Below are positions 1 to 7,931 of a DNA stretch of 64,000 nucleotides, in pieces. The position numbers and the translations under genes are program-made. The DNA lies in NCBI RefSeq assembly GCF_018332655.1, contig NZ_BOQL01000057.1:1-64000 (forward strand). Direction: 5' to 3'. The first letter of the stretch is position 1; each line of letters opens with the position of its first letter. Source of the DNA: Actinoplanes auranticolor (GTDB lineage: Bacteria > Actinomycetota > Actinomycetes > Mycobacteriales > Micromonosporaceae). The notes under the pieces are model-generated. The model was not told the origin of the DNA. It saw only the letters and a program-made list of their open reading frames with translations, and made no database searches.

Positions 1-3000
1 CGGCCGGGCTGACGTCAGCCGTGCGCGCCCCGCCCGAGTAAGCGTCAGCCGGGCCAGCGCCCGCCGGGCGGACGTCGGCGCTCGGCTGCGCCTGCGTGGC
101 GCCCGGGCGGGTGCGCTGCTCGGTGATCCGCGGGTCGGACTTCACGATCCCCGTCGGCTCCGCTCGCTTTGTCTCCGCCTGCGTCGGCTCTGCCTGTCCG
201 GCCTTTGCGTGCGTCGGCTCGGCCCGAGTCGCCTGTGCTGACGGTGACTCTGCACGAGGGCTCGGGCTGCTCGGCGCACTGCGCCTCGCGGCGGGCCAAG
301 GCGGCGGGGTGCGACCGGCTGCCGCCTGCGGGTCCGTGGTCGCGCTGGCCGAGGTCGGCTGCGTGGCCGGCCCGGTCGAGGGACGGACCGTCGGGTTGCT
401 GACGCCCGAACTGGACGGCACCGGCTCGCGGTCCGGGTCGGCCGGCCGTGACGGACCGGGAACCGACGGGCGCGGGGTCGTGGGGCTGGTCGGCGGGACC
501 GGGTTGGGATCTGTCGGTGTCGGCCGGGTCGGGGTCGGCGCGGTGTCCCGGGGGCCCGGCTGCGTCTGCGCCTGCGCGGCGGCCGGCTGAGATCCCGGGC
601 TCGTCCGCCCGGCCGGTCCGCCGGATGCGGCAGGGGCAACGTGGTGCGGCTGCGGCGTGGTGACCGACGACGCCCGAGCCGAGCCGGTCGGCTGCGTCGG
701 GGTAGTCGTCGAACCGCCCGGCGTGGCCGGATTGGCACTCGAGGCCGCGGGCTGGGCCGGAGCCTGGGTTCCGGGCTGGGTGACCGGGCGCGCTGCCGGA
801 GCCTGCGGCCGGATCGGCTTGGCTGCCGTAGCTGCGGACTCCGGTGGAGTGGCCTTCGCCGACGGCGCCGCACTCCGGAGCTGGCCCGGCTCGGCCTTGA
901 CCGATCCCGCCGTGCCGCCAGACTGCCCCTGCTCGGCCTTGCCCGCTGCCGCCGGGCTGCCAGCCTGGCCCTGCTCGGCCCTGGCCGATGCCGCCGGGCT
1001 ACCGGCCTGGCCCGGCTGGACCTTGCCCGCTGCCGCCAGGCTTCCGGCCTGGCCCGGCTCGGCCTTGCCCGCTGCCGCCAGGTTGCCAGCCTGGCCCTGC
1101 TCGACCTCGGCCGATCTCGCCAGGACGCCTGGCTGGCCCTGTTCGGCGCTGCCCGGTGCTACCAGACCGCCCGCCGGGCCCTGCTCAGCCTTGCCCGGTG
1201 CCGCCAAGCCGCCAGTCAGCCCCGGCTGGGCCTGGGCCGATGCCGCAAGGCTGCCAGGCCGGCCGTGCTCAGGTTTGGCCGGTGCCGCCGGGCCGCCCGG
1301 CTGGCCGGGCCTGAGGCCCGAGGCCGCACGCTCGTTCTGCTTCGCCGTCGAGGCGGGGACAGCGGGACGCGGCGTCACCGGGGTCTGGGCCTGCCGGGCG
1401 GGGTTCGGCTGCGATGTGGGTGCCGCCGTGGCCGGGCGGACCTTGTCGGGAGCCGATCCCTTCGCGGCCGGGCTCGCCGGGTTGGTGGTGGAGCCCGGAG
1501 CTGTTGCCGCGGCTGAACCGCCGGCCGGGGTGGCCGATGGCGCTGCGGGCTGGGCCGGACGGTTCGTCGGCTGGCCGGGGGCCGGCTTGTCCTCGGGGCG
1601 GCGGGGAGTGGTGGCTGCCTGGTCGCCGCTCTTCGGCTGGTTCCTGGTCAGGCCGACCCGGCCGGAGTCCGCGCGGGTCAGGCCGGTCGCCGCCCATCCC
1701 GGCGACGACGACCCACCGAACAGGGCATTGCGGGGCGTGGCGTCCGCCGGTCGCATGGCCTTAGCCGGACCGACCGCATCGGGGCCGGCGCCCGTCCCCG
1801 CAGCACCGGACTCGCGAGACGCACCACCTTCGGCGGCAGCCGCGTTTGCGACGGCTCCCTTCGGGCCGGCAGCGGAGCCGGCGGCACCCGCTGCAGGTGA
1901 GCTCGCACCCGCAGGAGGGGCAGCCACTTCAGCAGAGCTAGCGGCCCTCTTGGACGCGGCCACGTCAGCGGCGCCGGCACCTGCCTTGGACACGACCGCC
2001 TCAGCGGAGTCGGCCGTCCTGCCCTCTGCTCTTCCAGTCGAACCGACAACTGGCTTGGCTGCCGAAACTGCGGACGAAGCGCCGGCCGCCTGAGACGCGG
2101 CAGCCGGGGCCGAACCACTACCCACTCCAGGCGCGACAACCGAGGAAGATCCGGCAGCCGCCGGGGACACGGCAGCCGAGGAAGATCCGGCAGCCCTCTG
2201 GGGCACGGCAGCCGAAGACGAAACGCCAACCACCTTGGACGCGGCGGTCGTGGCAGGACCGGCGGTCGCCTGGGACGCGGCAGCCGAGGAAGAACCCACG
2301 GCCGTTTGCGGTCCGGCAGCGGGAGAAGAACCCGCGGCCGTCTGCGGCCCGGCAGCGGAGGAGGACCCGCCAACCGTGCTGGACCCGGCGGCCGTGGCAG
2401 AACCGGCAGCCGCCTGGGACGCAGCGGCTTCGGATGAGCCGACGGCCGCCTTCGCCGCAGACCCTTCCGAACCGACCGCAGCCGGGCGGACAGCCGCAGC
2501 ACCGGCAGCGGTAGCTCGCATCGCGGCGCTGCTGGCCGCAGCCGCCTGAGACGTCGCACCGCCCTTGGCGTCGGCCGCAGCCGTCGTCGGCGGGGACACC
2601 CGGGTGGCTTCGCCCTCGGACGAGGAGGACGGGGAGGCCGAGGACGAGGACGCGACGTCGCCCCCGTCAGGCGTGGCCGGGTTGGGACCAGCCTGCGGCG
2701 TGTTCAAGCTCTCCGACGTAGCCGTCGGCTTGCGAGCGGCGTTGATCGCCGCCGCCGCGCGGACCTCGGTTTCCCGGGCCCGGGCGGCTGCCGTTTCCGC
2801 CACCCAGGCGCCCACCGCCGACGCCTCGAAGATCGGGAGGTTGGTCGGTTGCGGCTGCGGCGGCGGCGGGCGGCGGCGGCCCTGGCGGTCGGCTCCCTTG
2901 CCGAACAGCGGGTCGTTCAGCGGTGACGGGTCCGTCACCGAACCCGGCGCCGGACGGTTCGGGATGAGGTCCAGGGGCTCGCCGGGGGCCGGCTCGGCCT

Positions 3001-3982
3001 CGAGCGTCGCACCGGTCCGGGAACCGGGGACCGGGGAGCCGCCGGCAGAGGCGCCCACCTGGGCCGGGGCTGGTGAGGTCATTGTCGTGGCGCCCGACAC
3101 CGGGGTGGCCGGCATCGGGATCGCCGAGCCGCGGCCGGACGGCGGCGTCGAGGACGAGGACGACGGTGGCCAGGACAGCGGCGGGCGGGACCGGGGCTGG
3201 GAGTCCGCCAGGGTTCGGGGGCGGTGGGTGCCCGCGTGCCGGCCTCCGCCCGTACGGCTCAGGGGCAGCGGGGCGCCGATCGCCTGCATCAGGTCCGGGA
3301 CCTGGCTCGGTTCGACCACGTAGACGACCTCGCGGCGCCTCGACGGCCAGCCCAGGACGATCATGCCGATCATCACCAGCAGGCTGCCCAGGATCAGCAG
3401 GGCCCAGGTGGCCTGGTTGAGCCAGCCCGGCAGGATGCTCGCCGAGCTCTCCAGGCGTACGCCGGGCTGCGCCGCCGGGTTCATGATCACCAGGCTGTAC
3501 CGGGTGTCGCGCAGTTCGTCCGGGTGCCAGTCGAGCGTGCCCGTGCCCGCCTTCAGCCAGAAGGCCTGCCGGCCCGGCAGCTGTTCCGGGGCGATGGTGC
3601 CCGGGCGCAGCTTGCCGGTCACCGGCAGCGCGCCGGTGCCCAGGTCGATCGAGGAGACCGCGATGTGCGGGACGTCGGCCAGGTAGCGGCTCACGTCCGC
3701 GGCCGGGGCGATGCCCAGGAACGCCGGTGCGCCGCTGGACTCCGCGGTGAGGCGCAGGCGGGTGTCGCCGAGGCGGACGAACGGGGCGTCCTCGCGGAGC
3801 AGCCCGTCGAAGTCGTCGACGACCAGGGCGTACCCGGATGTGGCCACTCGCTGCATGTCGCCGGTGAAGGCGCCGCCCGGGTCCCGGTGCTGCATGGCGG
3901 CCCAGAATGCGGACCCCACCAGCAGTGTCGGAAGTCCGGCTGTCAGCAACAGCATGCCGAGGATCGTGCGGAACACCCGCAT
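1..3982 (-). CDS. Membrane protein with a very long Ala/Pro/Ser-rich disordered tail (3' end outside window)
   Basis: I do not recognise a family. The ATG at 3982-3980 opens a frame that stays open to the left edge, so about 1,327 codons are present and the C-terminus is missing. Residues about 4-27 (FRTILGMLLLTAGL...) are a signal-anchor helix. Residues 30-190 have ordinary composition and should be extracytoplasmic. A second helix at about 192-216 is followed by SRRR. From about residue 250 the chain is nearly all Ala, Pro, Ser, Gly and Thr, apart from a normal-looking stretch at about 377-417 (PIFEASAVGAWVAET). Two internal tandem-repeat blocks lie in the tail (2229-2444 and 854-1315). The tail should be intrinsically disordered. 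With two helices, a tail after the second one would be cytoplasmic, but the topology is inferred. A terminator stands between this gene and the upstream gene, so it has its own promoter. Confidence 0.75.
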   Translation of the reverse strand, partial: MRVFRTILGMLLLTAGLPTLLVGSAFWAAMQHRDPGGAFTGDMQRVATSGYALVVDDFDGLLREDAPFVRLGDTRLRLTAESSGAPAFLGIAPAADVSRYLADVPHIAVSSIDLGTGALPVTGKLRPGTIAPEQLPGRQAFWLKAGTGTLDWHPDELRDTRYSLVIMNPAAQPGVRLESSASILPGWLNQATWALLILGSLLVMIGMIVLGWPSRRREVVYVVEPSQVPDLMQAIGAPLPLSRTGGGRHAGTHRPRTLADSQPRSRPPLSWPPSSSSSTPPSGRGSAIPMPATPVSGATTMTSPAPAQVGASAGGSPVPGSRTGATLEAEPAPGEPLDLIPNRPAPGSVTDPSPLNDPLFGKGADRQGRRRPPPPQPQPTNLPIFEASAVGAWVAETAAARARETEVRAAAAINAARKPTATSESLNTPQAGPNPATPDGGDVASSSSASPSSSSEGEATRVSPPTTAAADAKGGATSQAAAASSAAMRATAAGAAAVRPAAVGSEGSAAKAAVGSSEAAASQAAAGSATAAGSSTVGGSSSAAGPQTAAGSSPAAGPQTAVGSSSAAASQATAGPATTAASKVVGVSSSAAVPQRAAGSSSAAVSPAAAGSSSVVAPGVGSGSAPAAASQAAGASSAVSAAKPVVGSTGRAEGRTADSAEAVVSKAGAGAADVAASKRAASSAEVAAPPAGASSPAAGAAGSAAGPKGAVANAAAAEGGASRESGAAGTGAGPDAVGPAKAMRPADATPRNALFGGSSSPGWAATGLTRADSGRVGLTRNQPKSGDQAATTPRRPEDKPAPGQPTNRPAQPAAPSATPAGGSAAATAPGSTTNPASPAAKGSAPDKVRPATAAPTSQPNPARQAQTPVTPRPAVPASTAKQNERAASGLRPGQPGGPAAPAKPEHGRPGSLAASAQAQPGLTGGLAAPGKAEQGPAGGLVAPGSAEQGQPGVLARSAEVEQGQAGNLAAAGKAEPGQAGSLAAAGKVQPGQAGSPAASARAEQGQAGSPAAAGKAEQGQSGGTAGSVKAEPGQLRSAAPSAKATPPESAATAAKPIRPQAPAARPVTQPGTQAPAQPAASSANPATPGGSTTTPTQPTGSARASSVTTPQPHHVAPAASGGPAGRTSPGSQPAAAQAQTQPGPRDTAPTPTRPTPTDPNPVPPTSPTTPRPSVPGPSRPADPDREPVPSSSGVSNPTVRPSTGPATQPTSASATTDPQAAAGRTPPPWPAARRSAPSSPSPRAESPSAQATRAEPTHAKAGQAEPTQAETKRAEPTGIVKSDPRITEQRTRPGATQAQPSADVRPAGAGPADAYSGGARTADVSPA
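854..1315 (-). repeat. Coding tandem repeat, 11 units of 42 bp
   Basis: Eleven consecutive 42-bp units encode diverged copies of a 14-residue motif, for example AEQGQAGSPAAAGK, AEPGQAGSLAAAGK and VEQGQAGNLAAAGK. Unit borders fall at 854, 896, 938, 980 and so on up to 1274. Length is always 42 bp while residues vary, which indicates duplication under a constraint on reading frame. The block lies in the disordered tail of the protein encoded at 1-3982. Confidence 0.85.
2229..2444 (-). repeat. Coding tandem repeat, 6 units of 36 bp
   Basis: Six adjacent 36-bp units start at 2229, 2265, 2301, 2337, 2373 and 2409. They encode 12-residue variants of the type SSSAAGPQTAAG. The two central units differ at only a few positions. 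This block is unrelated in period to the 42-bp block downstream in the same gene. Confidence 0.75.
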
Positions 3983-4079
3983 CTCGATCTCCCCCTTCTC
4001 GGTGGTACTGCGCAGACCATACAGACCGAAATAACACCAAATTGGATAAACAGTTACTTAGGCCCCGAGACGTATGACA

Positions 4080-4111
4080 ATGGCCCGGTCCGCGGGTGCG
4101 GACCGGGCCAT
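4080..4111 (-). terminator. Perfect 14-bp hairpin downstream of the copC-copD gene
   Basis: The arms ATGGCCCGGTCCGC (4080-4093) and GCGGACCGGGCCAT (4098-4111) are perfectly complementary around a GGGT loop, 16 bases after the stop of the minus-strand copper gene. There is no U tract, as is usual in high-GC actinobacteria. It should separate that gene from the tail protein further downstream. Confidence 0.8.
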
Positions 4112-4126
4112 CGGGAAGAGCGGGTA

Positions 4127-5911
4127 TCAGGAGATCTTGGCGGTCATCGTCAGGGTGGACTGGTCGATGTCGCTGGTGCGTACGGTGAACTTGAACGTCC
4201 ACTCCCCCGCCGCCGGCAGCGCGATGTCCCCGATCGCGTGGAAGTCGGTGATCCGCAGCAGCGGCACCTCGATCGGCTCGATCCCCTTGGCCGGCAGCGC
4301 CGCGGTGGCCGTCCACTCGACGACCGGCAGCGGCTTGTTGTCCGGCGTGTACGCGTACAAGTGCAGGGAATTGTTGCCCACGGTGGCCGGGAACACGTCC
4401 ACCTGCAGCGACACCGACTTGTCGGTGATCGTCTGCGAGATGGTCGTCGACGTCGCGCCGCTCTCCGCCGCGCTGGCCGTCCGCGGCGGCGGGATCTGCA
4501 CCAGCGCCGCTGTCACGCCCAGCACGACCGCGGTGACCGCCAGCTCGGCCAGCACGATCCGGCGCAGCGGACCCGGCCCGGTCTCGGCGGCCCGGCTGCG
4601 GACCAGCCGCCGGGAGACCGCCGCCATGGCGATCACCACCGCCGCCAGTCCGATCTTGACCAGGATCAGCTGCCCGTACGTGCTGGCGTAGAGGCCCTTG
4701 AACGAGGCGACCTCGATCAGCGCCTGCACCGAGCCCGCGATGATCAGCGCGGCCACCGCGGTCGCCGCCCAGCGGGACCAGATCGGCAGGATCGCGCCCA
4801 GCTCCCGCTCGTTGGCCCGGCGCAGCAGGAAGCCGACCAGCATGACCAGCCCGCCGAGCCAGACCGACACGGCGGCGAGGTGGATCGCGTCGACCACCAC
4901 GGAGACGCCCGCCACCGGGGACGCCGCCGGGTGCCCGGTCAGCGGCCAGGTGGCCAGCGCGGCCACGCCCAGCACGCCGAGCAGGGCCAGGTCGGCCTTG
5001 GACTCGCCGCCCTCGCCGCGCAGCAGCGGGCGCAGCAGGAAACCGGCCGCCACGATGACTCCGAGCCGGACCAGCATCACCGCGCCGAACGTGCTGCCCA
5101 GCACGTCCTGCAGGTCGTCCCCGGAGACCCCGAACAGCCCGGTGCCCGTCGTGTACGGCGCTTGCAGCCACAGCGCCAGCACCGTGCTGCCGAGGACCAG
5201 GCCGACACCGGTCCACACCAGCCGGGACGCGCCGCGCCGGGACAGCCGGTGCGGCCAGAGCAGGGCGAGCACCAGCACCGGGCCGATGAGCAGCACCAGG
5301 CCGGCGTACCCCAGGTATTTCCCGACCGGGATCAGGGCCCGCACCACCGGGTCGACCGACTCCGTGCCGGCGGACTCGCTGGGCGGGGTGGAGGCCGCGC
5401 CGACCGAGAAGGTCAGGCTGCCCGCGACGGGGTGGCTGTCCGCCGAGACCACCCGGTAGCTCACCAGATACGTGCCCCGGCCGACGCCCGAACGCAGCGG
5501 CACGGTGACCGTGCCCGCCGCGGCCTGCGGCTCGCCCTGGTCGGCGCGGCTGCCGTCCGGGGCGATCACCTGGATCTTGCCGGAGACCAGCTGGACGGAC
5601 TCGCTGAAGGTGAGCGTGACCTTGTTGGGCGCGTCCGGCACGATCGTGCCGTTCGACGGGTCGCTGGCCACCAGCGCGGCGTGCGCGCTGGCCGGCGTCA
5701 CCGGTCCGAGCAGCACGCAGAACAGCCCGACCAGCAGCCCGGCCGCCGCCGCGAGCATTCGCCGACCCCGTCCGGCCCGGACCGCCGACCCCCGCCGGGC
5801 AGAAGAGCCGGCGGAAAAGGCAGCCGGAACGGCGGTCCGGCGCAGGGGCCCGCCGACAGCTGCGCAGGGTCGCCGGAGTGGGTCGGATGCGCCGGGTCGG
5901 TCAACGGTCAT
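4127..5911 (-). CDS. CopC-CopD fusion copper resistance/uptake protein
   Basis: The product is 594 residues if the ATG at 5911 is used. A hydrophobic signal segment ending PVTPASA is followed by a CopC domain that begins HAALVASDPSNG and ends near SADSHPVAGSLTFSV, with the N-terminal and later histidines expected of a copper site. Then comes a CopD-type domain with about eight membrane helices. The last ~110 residues form a beta-rich domain resembling the YtkA-like tail found in many actinobacterial CopCD fusions. CopC binds copper outside the membrane and CopD is thought to pass it inward. An internal ATG at 5758 just before the signal core is an alternative start; it would lack the basic RAGRGRR stretch. 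The gene is divergent from an ECF sigma gene, and a GGAAC-N17-CGAC promoter faces it. Confidence 0.9.
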   Translation of the reverse strand: MTVDRPGASDPLRRPCAAVGGPLRRTAVPAAFSAGSSARRGSAVRAGRGRRMLAAAAGLLVGLFCVLLGPVTPASAHAALVASDPSNGTIVPDAPNKVTLTFSESVQLVSGKIQVIAPDGSRADQGEPQAAAGTVTVPLRSGVGRGTYLVSYRVVSADSHPVAGSLTFSVGAASTPPSESAGTESVDPVVRALIPVGKYLGYAGLVLLIGPVLVLALLWPHRLSRRGASRLVWTGVGLVLGSTVLALWLQAPYTTGTGLFGVSGDDLQDVLGSTFGAVMLVRLGVIVAAGFLLRPLLRGEGGESKADLALLGVLGVAALATWPLTGHPAASPVAGVSVVVDAIHLAAVSVWLGGLVMLVGFLLRRANERELGAILPIWSRWAATAVAALIIAGSVQALIEVASFKGLYASTYGQLILVKIGLAAVVIAMAAVSRRLVRSRAAETGPGPLRRIVLAELAVTAVVLGVTAALVQIPPPRTASAAESGATSTTISQTITDKSVSLQVDVFPATVGNNSLHLYAYTPDNKPLPVVEWTATAALPAKGIEPIEVPLLRITDFHAIGDIALPAAGEWTFKFTVRTSDIDQSTLTMTAKIS

Positions 5912-6000
5912 GCGGGCAATGCTCCCCGATGGCTCGGCGGCCCCCGCACCAAGGTCGCGGCACAGGCCCGCGGCGGGCGGAAACGTGAGGACAGGAGGTT

Positions 6001-6026
6001 GTCGTCGGCACGGTATCGATAGTTCC
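6001..6026 (-). promoter_or_regulatory. ECF-type promoter facing the copC-copD gene
   Basis: On the minus strand GGAAC (6026-6022) is followed after 17 bases by CGAC (6004-6001), the layout of an ECF sigma promoter. The predicted transcript would begin about 85 bases before the ATG at 5911. The -35 is half of the palindrome GTTCCCGGAAC (6022-6032); its other half points to the sigma gene. Confidence 0.55.
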
Positions 6027-6027
6027 C

Positions 6028-6055
6028 GGAACCTCTGACATTTTTCTCCGGCGTA
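6028..6055 (+). promoter_or_regulatory. Probable ECF-type promoter of the sigma factor gene
   Basis: GGAACC (6028-6033) with CGTA at 6052-6055 lies just before the GTG at 6068. The spacing of 19 bases from GGAAC is two longer than in the other two sites of this cluster, so this is the weakest of the three. It shares the palindrome GTTCCCGGAAC with the divergent copC-copD promoter. Confidence 0.4.
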
Positions 6056-6067
6056 CCATCTCCGGTT

Positions 6068-6607
6068 GTGACAGCGGCCGACCCCCTCACCGCCCTCGCC
6101 CTCGCCGCCGGGACGGGCGACGCGGACGCCCAGGCCGCGCTGGTGCGCGGCACCCAGGCGGAGGTGTGGCGGTTCACCGCCGCGCTGGTGGATCCCGGCG
6201 CCGCCGACGATCTCACCCAGGAGACCTACCTGCGCGCCTTCAAGGCGCTGCCGGCTTTCGAGGGCCGCGCCATGGTCCGCACCTGGCTGCTCGGCATCGC
6301 CCGGCGCACCTGCGCCGACCACCTGCGCGCCGTGGTGCGCCGGCGCCGGCTCGACGCCCGGCTCGCCGCGCAGGCGTGGACGGACGTGCCCCGCCAGAGC
6401 GATCCCGCGCACCGGCTCGGGGCCGCCGACCTGTTGAGCCGGCTGGGTGACGAGCGTCGCACGGCGTTCGTGCTGACCCAGGTGCTGGGCATGTCCTACG
6501 CCGAGGCCGCGGAGGTCGAGGAGGTCCCGGTGGGCACCATCCGGTCCCGGGTCGCCCGGGCCCGCGAGGAGCTGGTCGCGGCGGTCGCGGCCGCCCAGGC
6601 AAGCTGA
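6068..6607 (+). CDS. ECF (SigC-like) RNA polymerase sigma factor
   Basis: A 179-residue sigma-70 family factor with only regions 2 and 4. Region 2 includes DDLTQETYLRAFKALPAF (about 43-62) and the tryptophan-containing TWLLGIARRTCADH. Region 4 has the helix-turn-helix MSYAEAAEVEEVPVGTIRSR near the C-terminus. Length and architecture match M. tuberculosis SigC, a factor linked to copper acquisition. No anti-sigma gene lies beside it, as for SigC. The start is GTG. It is divergent from the copC-copD gene and followed by the thioredoxin/peroxiredoxin operon, and similar GGAAC-type boxes stand before all three units, so it probably controls them and itself. The SigC assignment is by similarity and context only. 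Confidence 0.9.
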   Translation: MTAADPLTALALAAGTGDADAQAALVRGTQAEVWRFTAALVDPGAADDLTQETYLRAFKALPAFEGRAMVRTWLLGIARRTCADHLRAVVRRRRLDARLAAQAWTDVPRQSDPAHRLGAADLLSRLGDERRTAFVLTQVLGMSYAEAAEVEEVPVGTIRSRVARAREELVAAVAAAQAS

Positions 6608-6658
6608 CCATTCAGGGACTTAAGACCCATCCCTCAGCAAACCCCCAGGCGGTAGAAC

Positions 6659-6684
6659 GGAACCAGGCGGCGGCCCGCGCCGAC
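6659..6684 (+). promoter_or_regulatory. ECF-type promoter of the mauE-like/thioredoxin/bcp operon
   Basis: GGAAC (6659-6663), 17 bases, then CGAC (6681-6684), the same spacing and boxes as the copC-copD promoter. Transcription would start at about 6691, within a few bases of the GTG at 6694, so the message would be nearly leaderless. Confidence 0.5.
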
Positions 6685-6693
6685 TAAGGGGGC

Positions 6694-7191
6694 GTGAGCA
6701 TGGAGACGGGGCAGTCCGCCCGCACGAGGATCGGCTGGCTGTGGGTCTCCACGGCGGCGCGTCTGGGGCTGGCCGCGGTGTGGCTGGTCGCCGGCGGGCT
6801 CAAGGTCGGTGACCTGGCCGCGTCCGGCCGGGCGGTGAACGCCTACCGGCTCTTCCCGTACGACGTGGCGAAGGTCATCGGGGCGGCCCAGCCGTTCCTG
6901 GAGATCGCCCTCGGCCTGCTGCTGCTGGCCGGGCTCGCGGTACGGCTCAGCGCCGGCATCTCCGCCGGCCTGCTGGTGATCTTCATCGCCGGCATCATCT
7001 CCGCCTGGGCGCGCGGCCTGCAGATCGACTGCGGCTGCTTCAGCACGGGCGGGGAACTGGGCGCGGGGCAGAGCCCGCAGTACGCGTGGGATCTCCTCCG
7101 CGACGCCGGCTTCCTCCTGCTCGCCGGGATCCTGCTGTGGCGACCGCGGACCCGCTACTCGATCGATGGTGTCCTGATGGGGGAACAGTGA
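6694..7191 (+). CDS. MauE/DoxX-family integral membrane protein
   Basis: A 165-residue protein with four predicted helices, including LGLAAVWLVAGGLKVGDL and FLEIALGLLLLAGLAVRL. It carries a CGCF motif (IDCGCFSTGG) typical of MauE-type proteins, which are thought to pass electrons for disulfide chemistry in the periplasm. The next gene encodes a DsbA-like thioredoxin and overlaps by GTGA, so the two products probably work as a thiol-redox pair. The start is the GTG at 6694 after AAGGGGGC; an ATG two codons later is possible. Confidence 0.85.
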   Translation: MSMETGQSARTRIGWLWVSTAARLGLAAVWLVAGGLKVGDLAASGRAVNAYRLFPYDVAKVIGAAQPFLEIALGLLLLAGLAVRLSAGISAGLLVIFIAGIISAWARGLQIDCGCFSTGGELGAGQSPQYAWDLLRDAGFLLLAGILLWRPRTRYSIDGVLMGEQ

Positions 7192-7931
7192 GCGGCAACA
7201 ACCGAGACCGGGCCAACCGAGACCGGGCCAGGGCCAAGCGGGTCGTGCAGGAGCAGTTGGCGAAGGAACGCCGACGCCGGGTCACCCTCTGGACCAGCCT
7301 CGGCGTCGTGGTCCTGCTGGTCGTGGTCGGCCTGATCGGCTGGGGCGTGGCGGCGAACCAGGAGAGCGACAAGACCGCGGGCCTGACCACGCCGAGCGTG
7401 GCGGTCGACGAGGGTACGGCCTTCGCGGTCGGCACCGGCCCGGTGAAGATCGACATCTACGAGGATTTCATCTGTCCCGCCTGCGGCCAGTTCGAGACCG
7501 GCGCGGCGAGCACCATCGACCAGCTCGTCGCCGCGAACAAGGTGACCGTGCAGTACCACCCGATCGCGATCCTGGACCGCGCCTCCAGCACCGAGTATTC
7601 GACCCGCTCGGCCGCCGCCGCAGCCGCCGCGGCGCAGGGCGGCAAGTTCGCCGAGTACCACAAGGCGCTCTTCGCCAACCAGCCCGAAGAGGGCGGCGCC
7701 GGCCTCGACGACGCCAAGCTCATCGAGCTGGGCAGGTCGGTCGGCCTCACCGACGCCGCGTTCGCCGACGCCGTCAACAACGGCACGTACAAGGCATGGG
7801 CGACCAAGGTGACCGACACCGCGGCCGCCCGCGGAGTCAACAGCACGCCGACCGTCCTGGTCGGCGGCAAGGCTCTGGAGTCGCCCACGCCGCAAGCCCT
7901 GATGGCCGCGGTGGGAGCGGCCGGCGCGTGA
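7188..7931 (+). CDS. Membrane-anchored DsbA-like thioredoxin-fold protein
   Basis: 247 residues: a basic N-terminus (SGNNRDRANRDRARAK), one helix at about 40-60 (TLWTSLGVVVLLVVVGLIGW), then a DsbA/thioredoxin_4 domain outside the membrane with the active-site FICPACGQFE and a cis-proline region NSTPTVLVGG. It should oxidise or isomerise exported thiols. The GTG at 7188 overlaps the stop of the MauE-like gene, and its own stop overlaps the next GTG. Longer upstream starts in this frame would run antiparallel to nothing useful and lack a ribosome site, so I use 7188. Confidence 0.9.
   Translation: MSGNNRDRANRDRARAKRVVQEQLAKERRRRVTLWTSLGVVVLLVVVGLIGWGVAANQESDKTAGLTTPSVAVDEGTAFAVGTGPVKIDIYEDFICPACGQFETGAASTIDQLVAANKVTVQYHPIAILDRASSTEYSTRSAAAAAAAAQGGKFAEYHKALFANQPEEGGAGLDDAKLIELGRSVGLTDAAFADAVNNGTYKAWATKVTDTAAARGVNSTPTVLVGGKALESPTPQALMAAVGAAGA

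Noticed and set aside
2667..5216. An 849-codon open frame on the minus strand
   Set aside because: It runs in another frame through two well-supported genes and the terminator between them, with Gly/Arg/Ala-rich random composition.
3224..6022. A 932-codon open frame on the plus strand, rich in Arg, Gln, His and Asp
   Set aside because: It lies antisense to the tail-protein and copC-copD genes, crosses their intergenic terminator, and has the composition expected of the wrong frame of GC-rich coding DNA.
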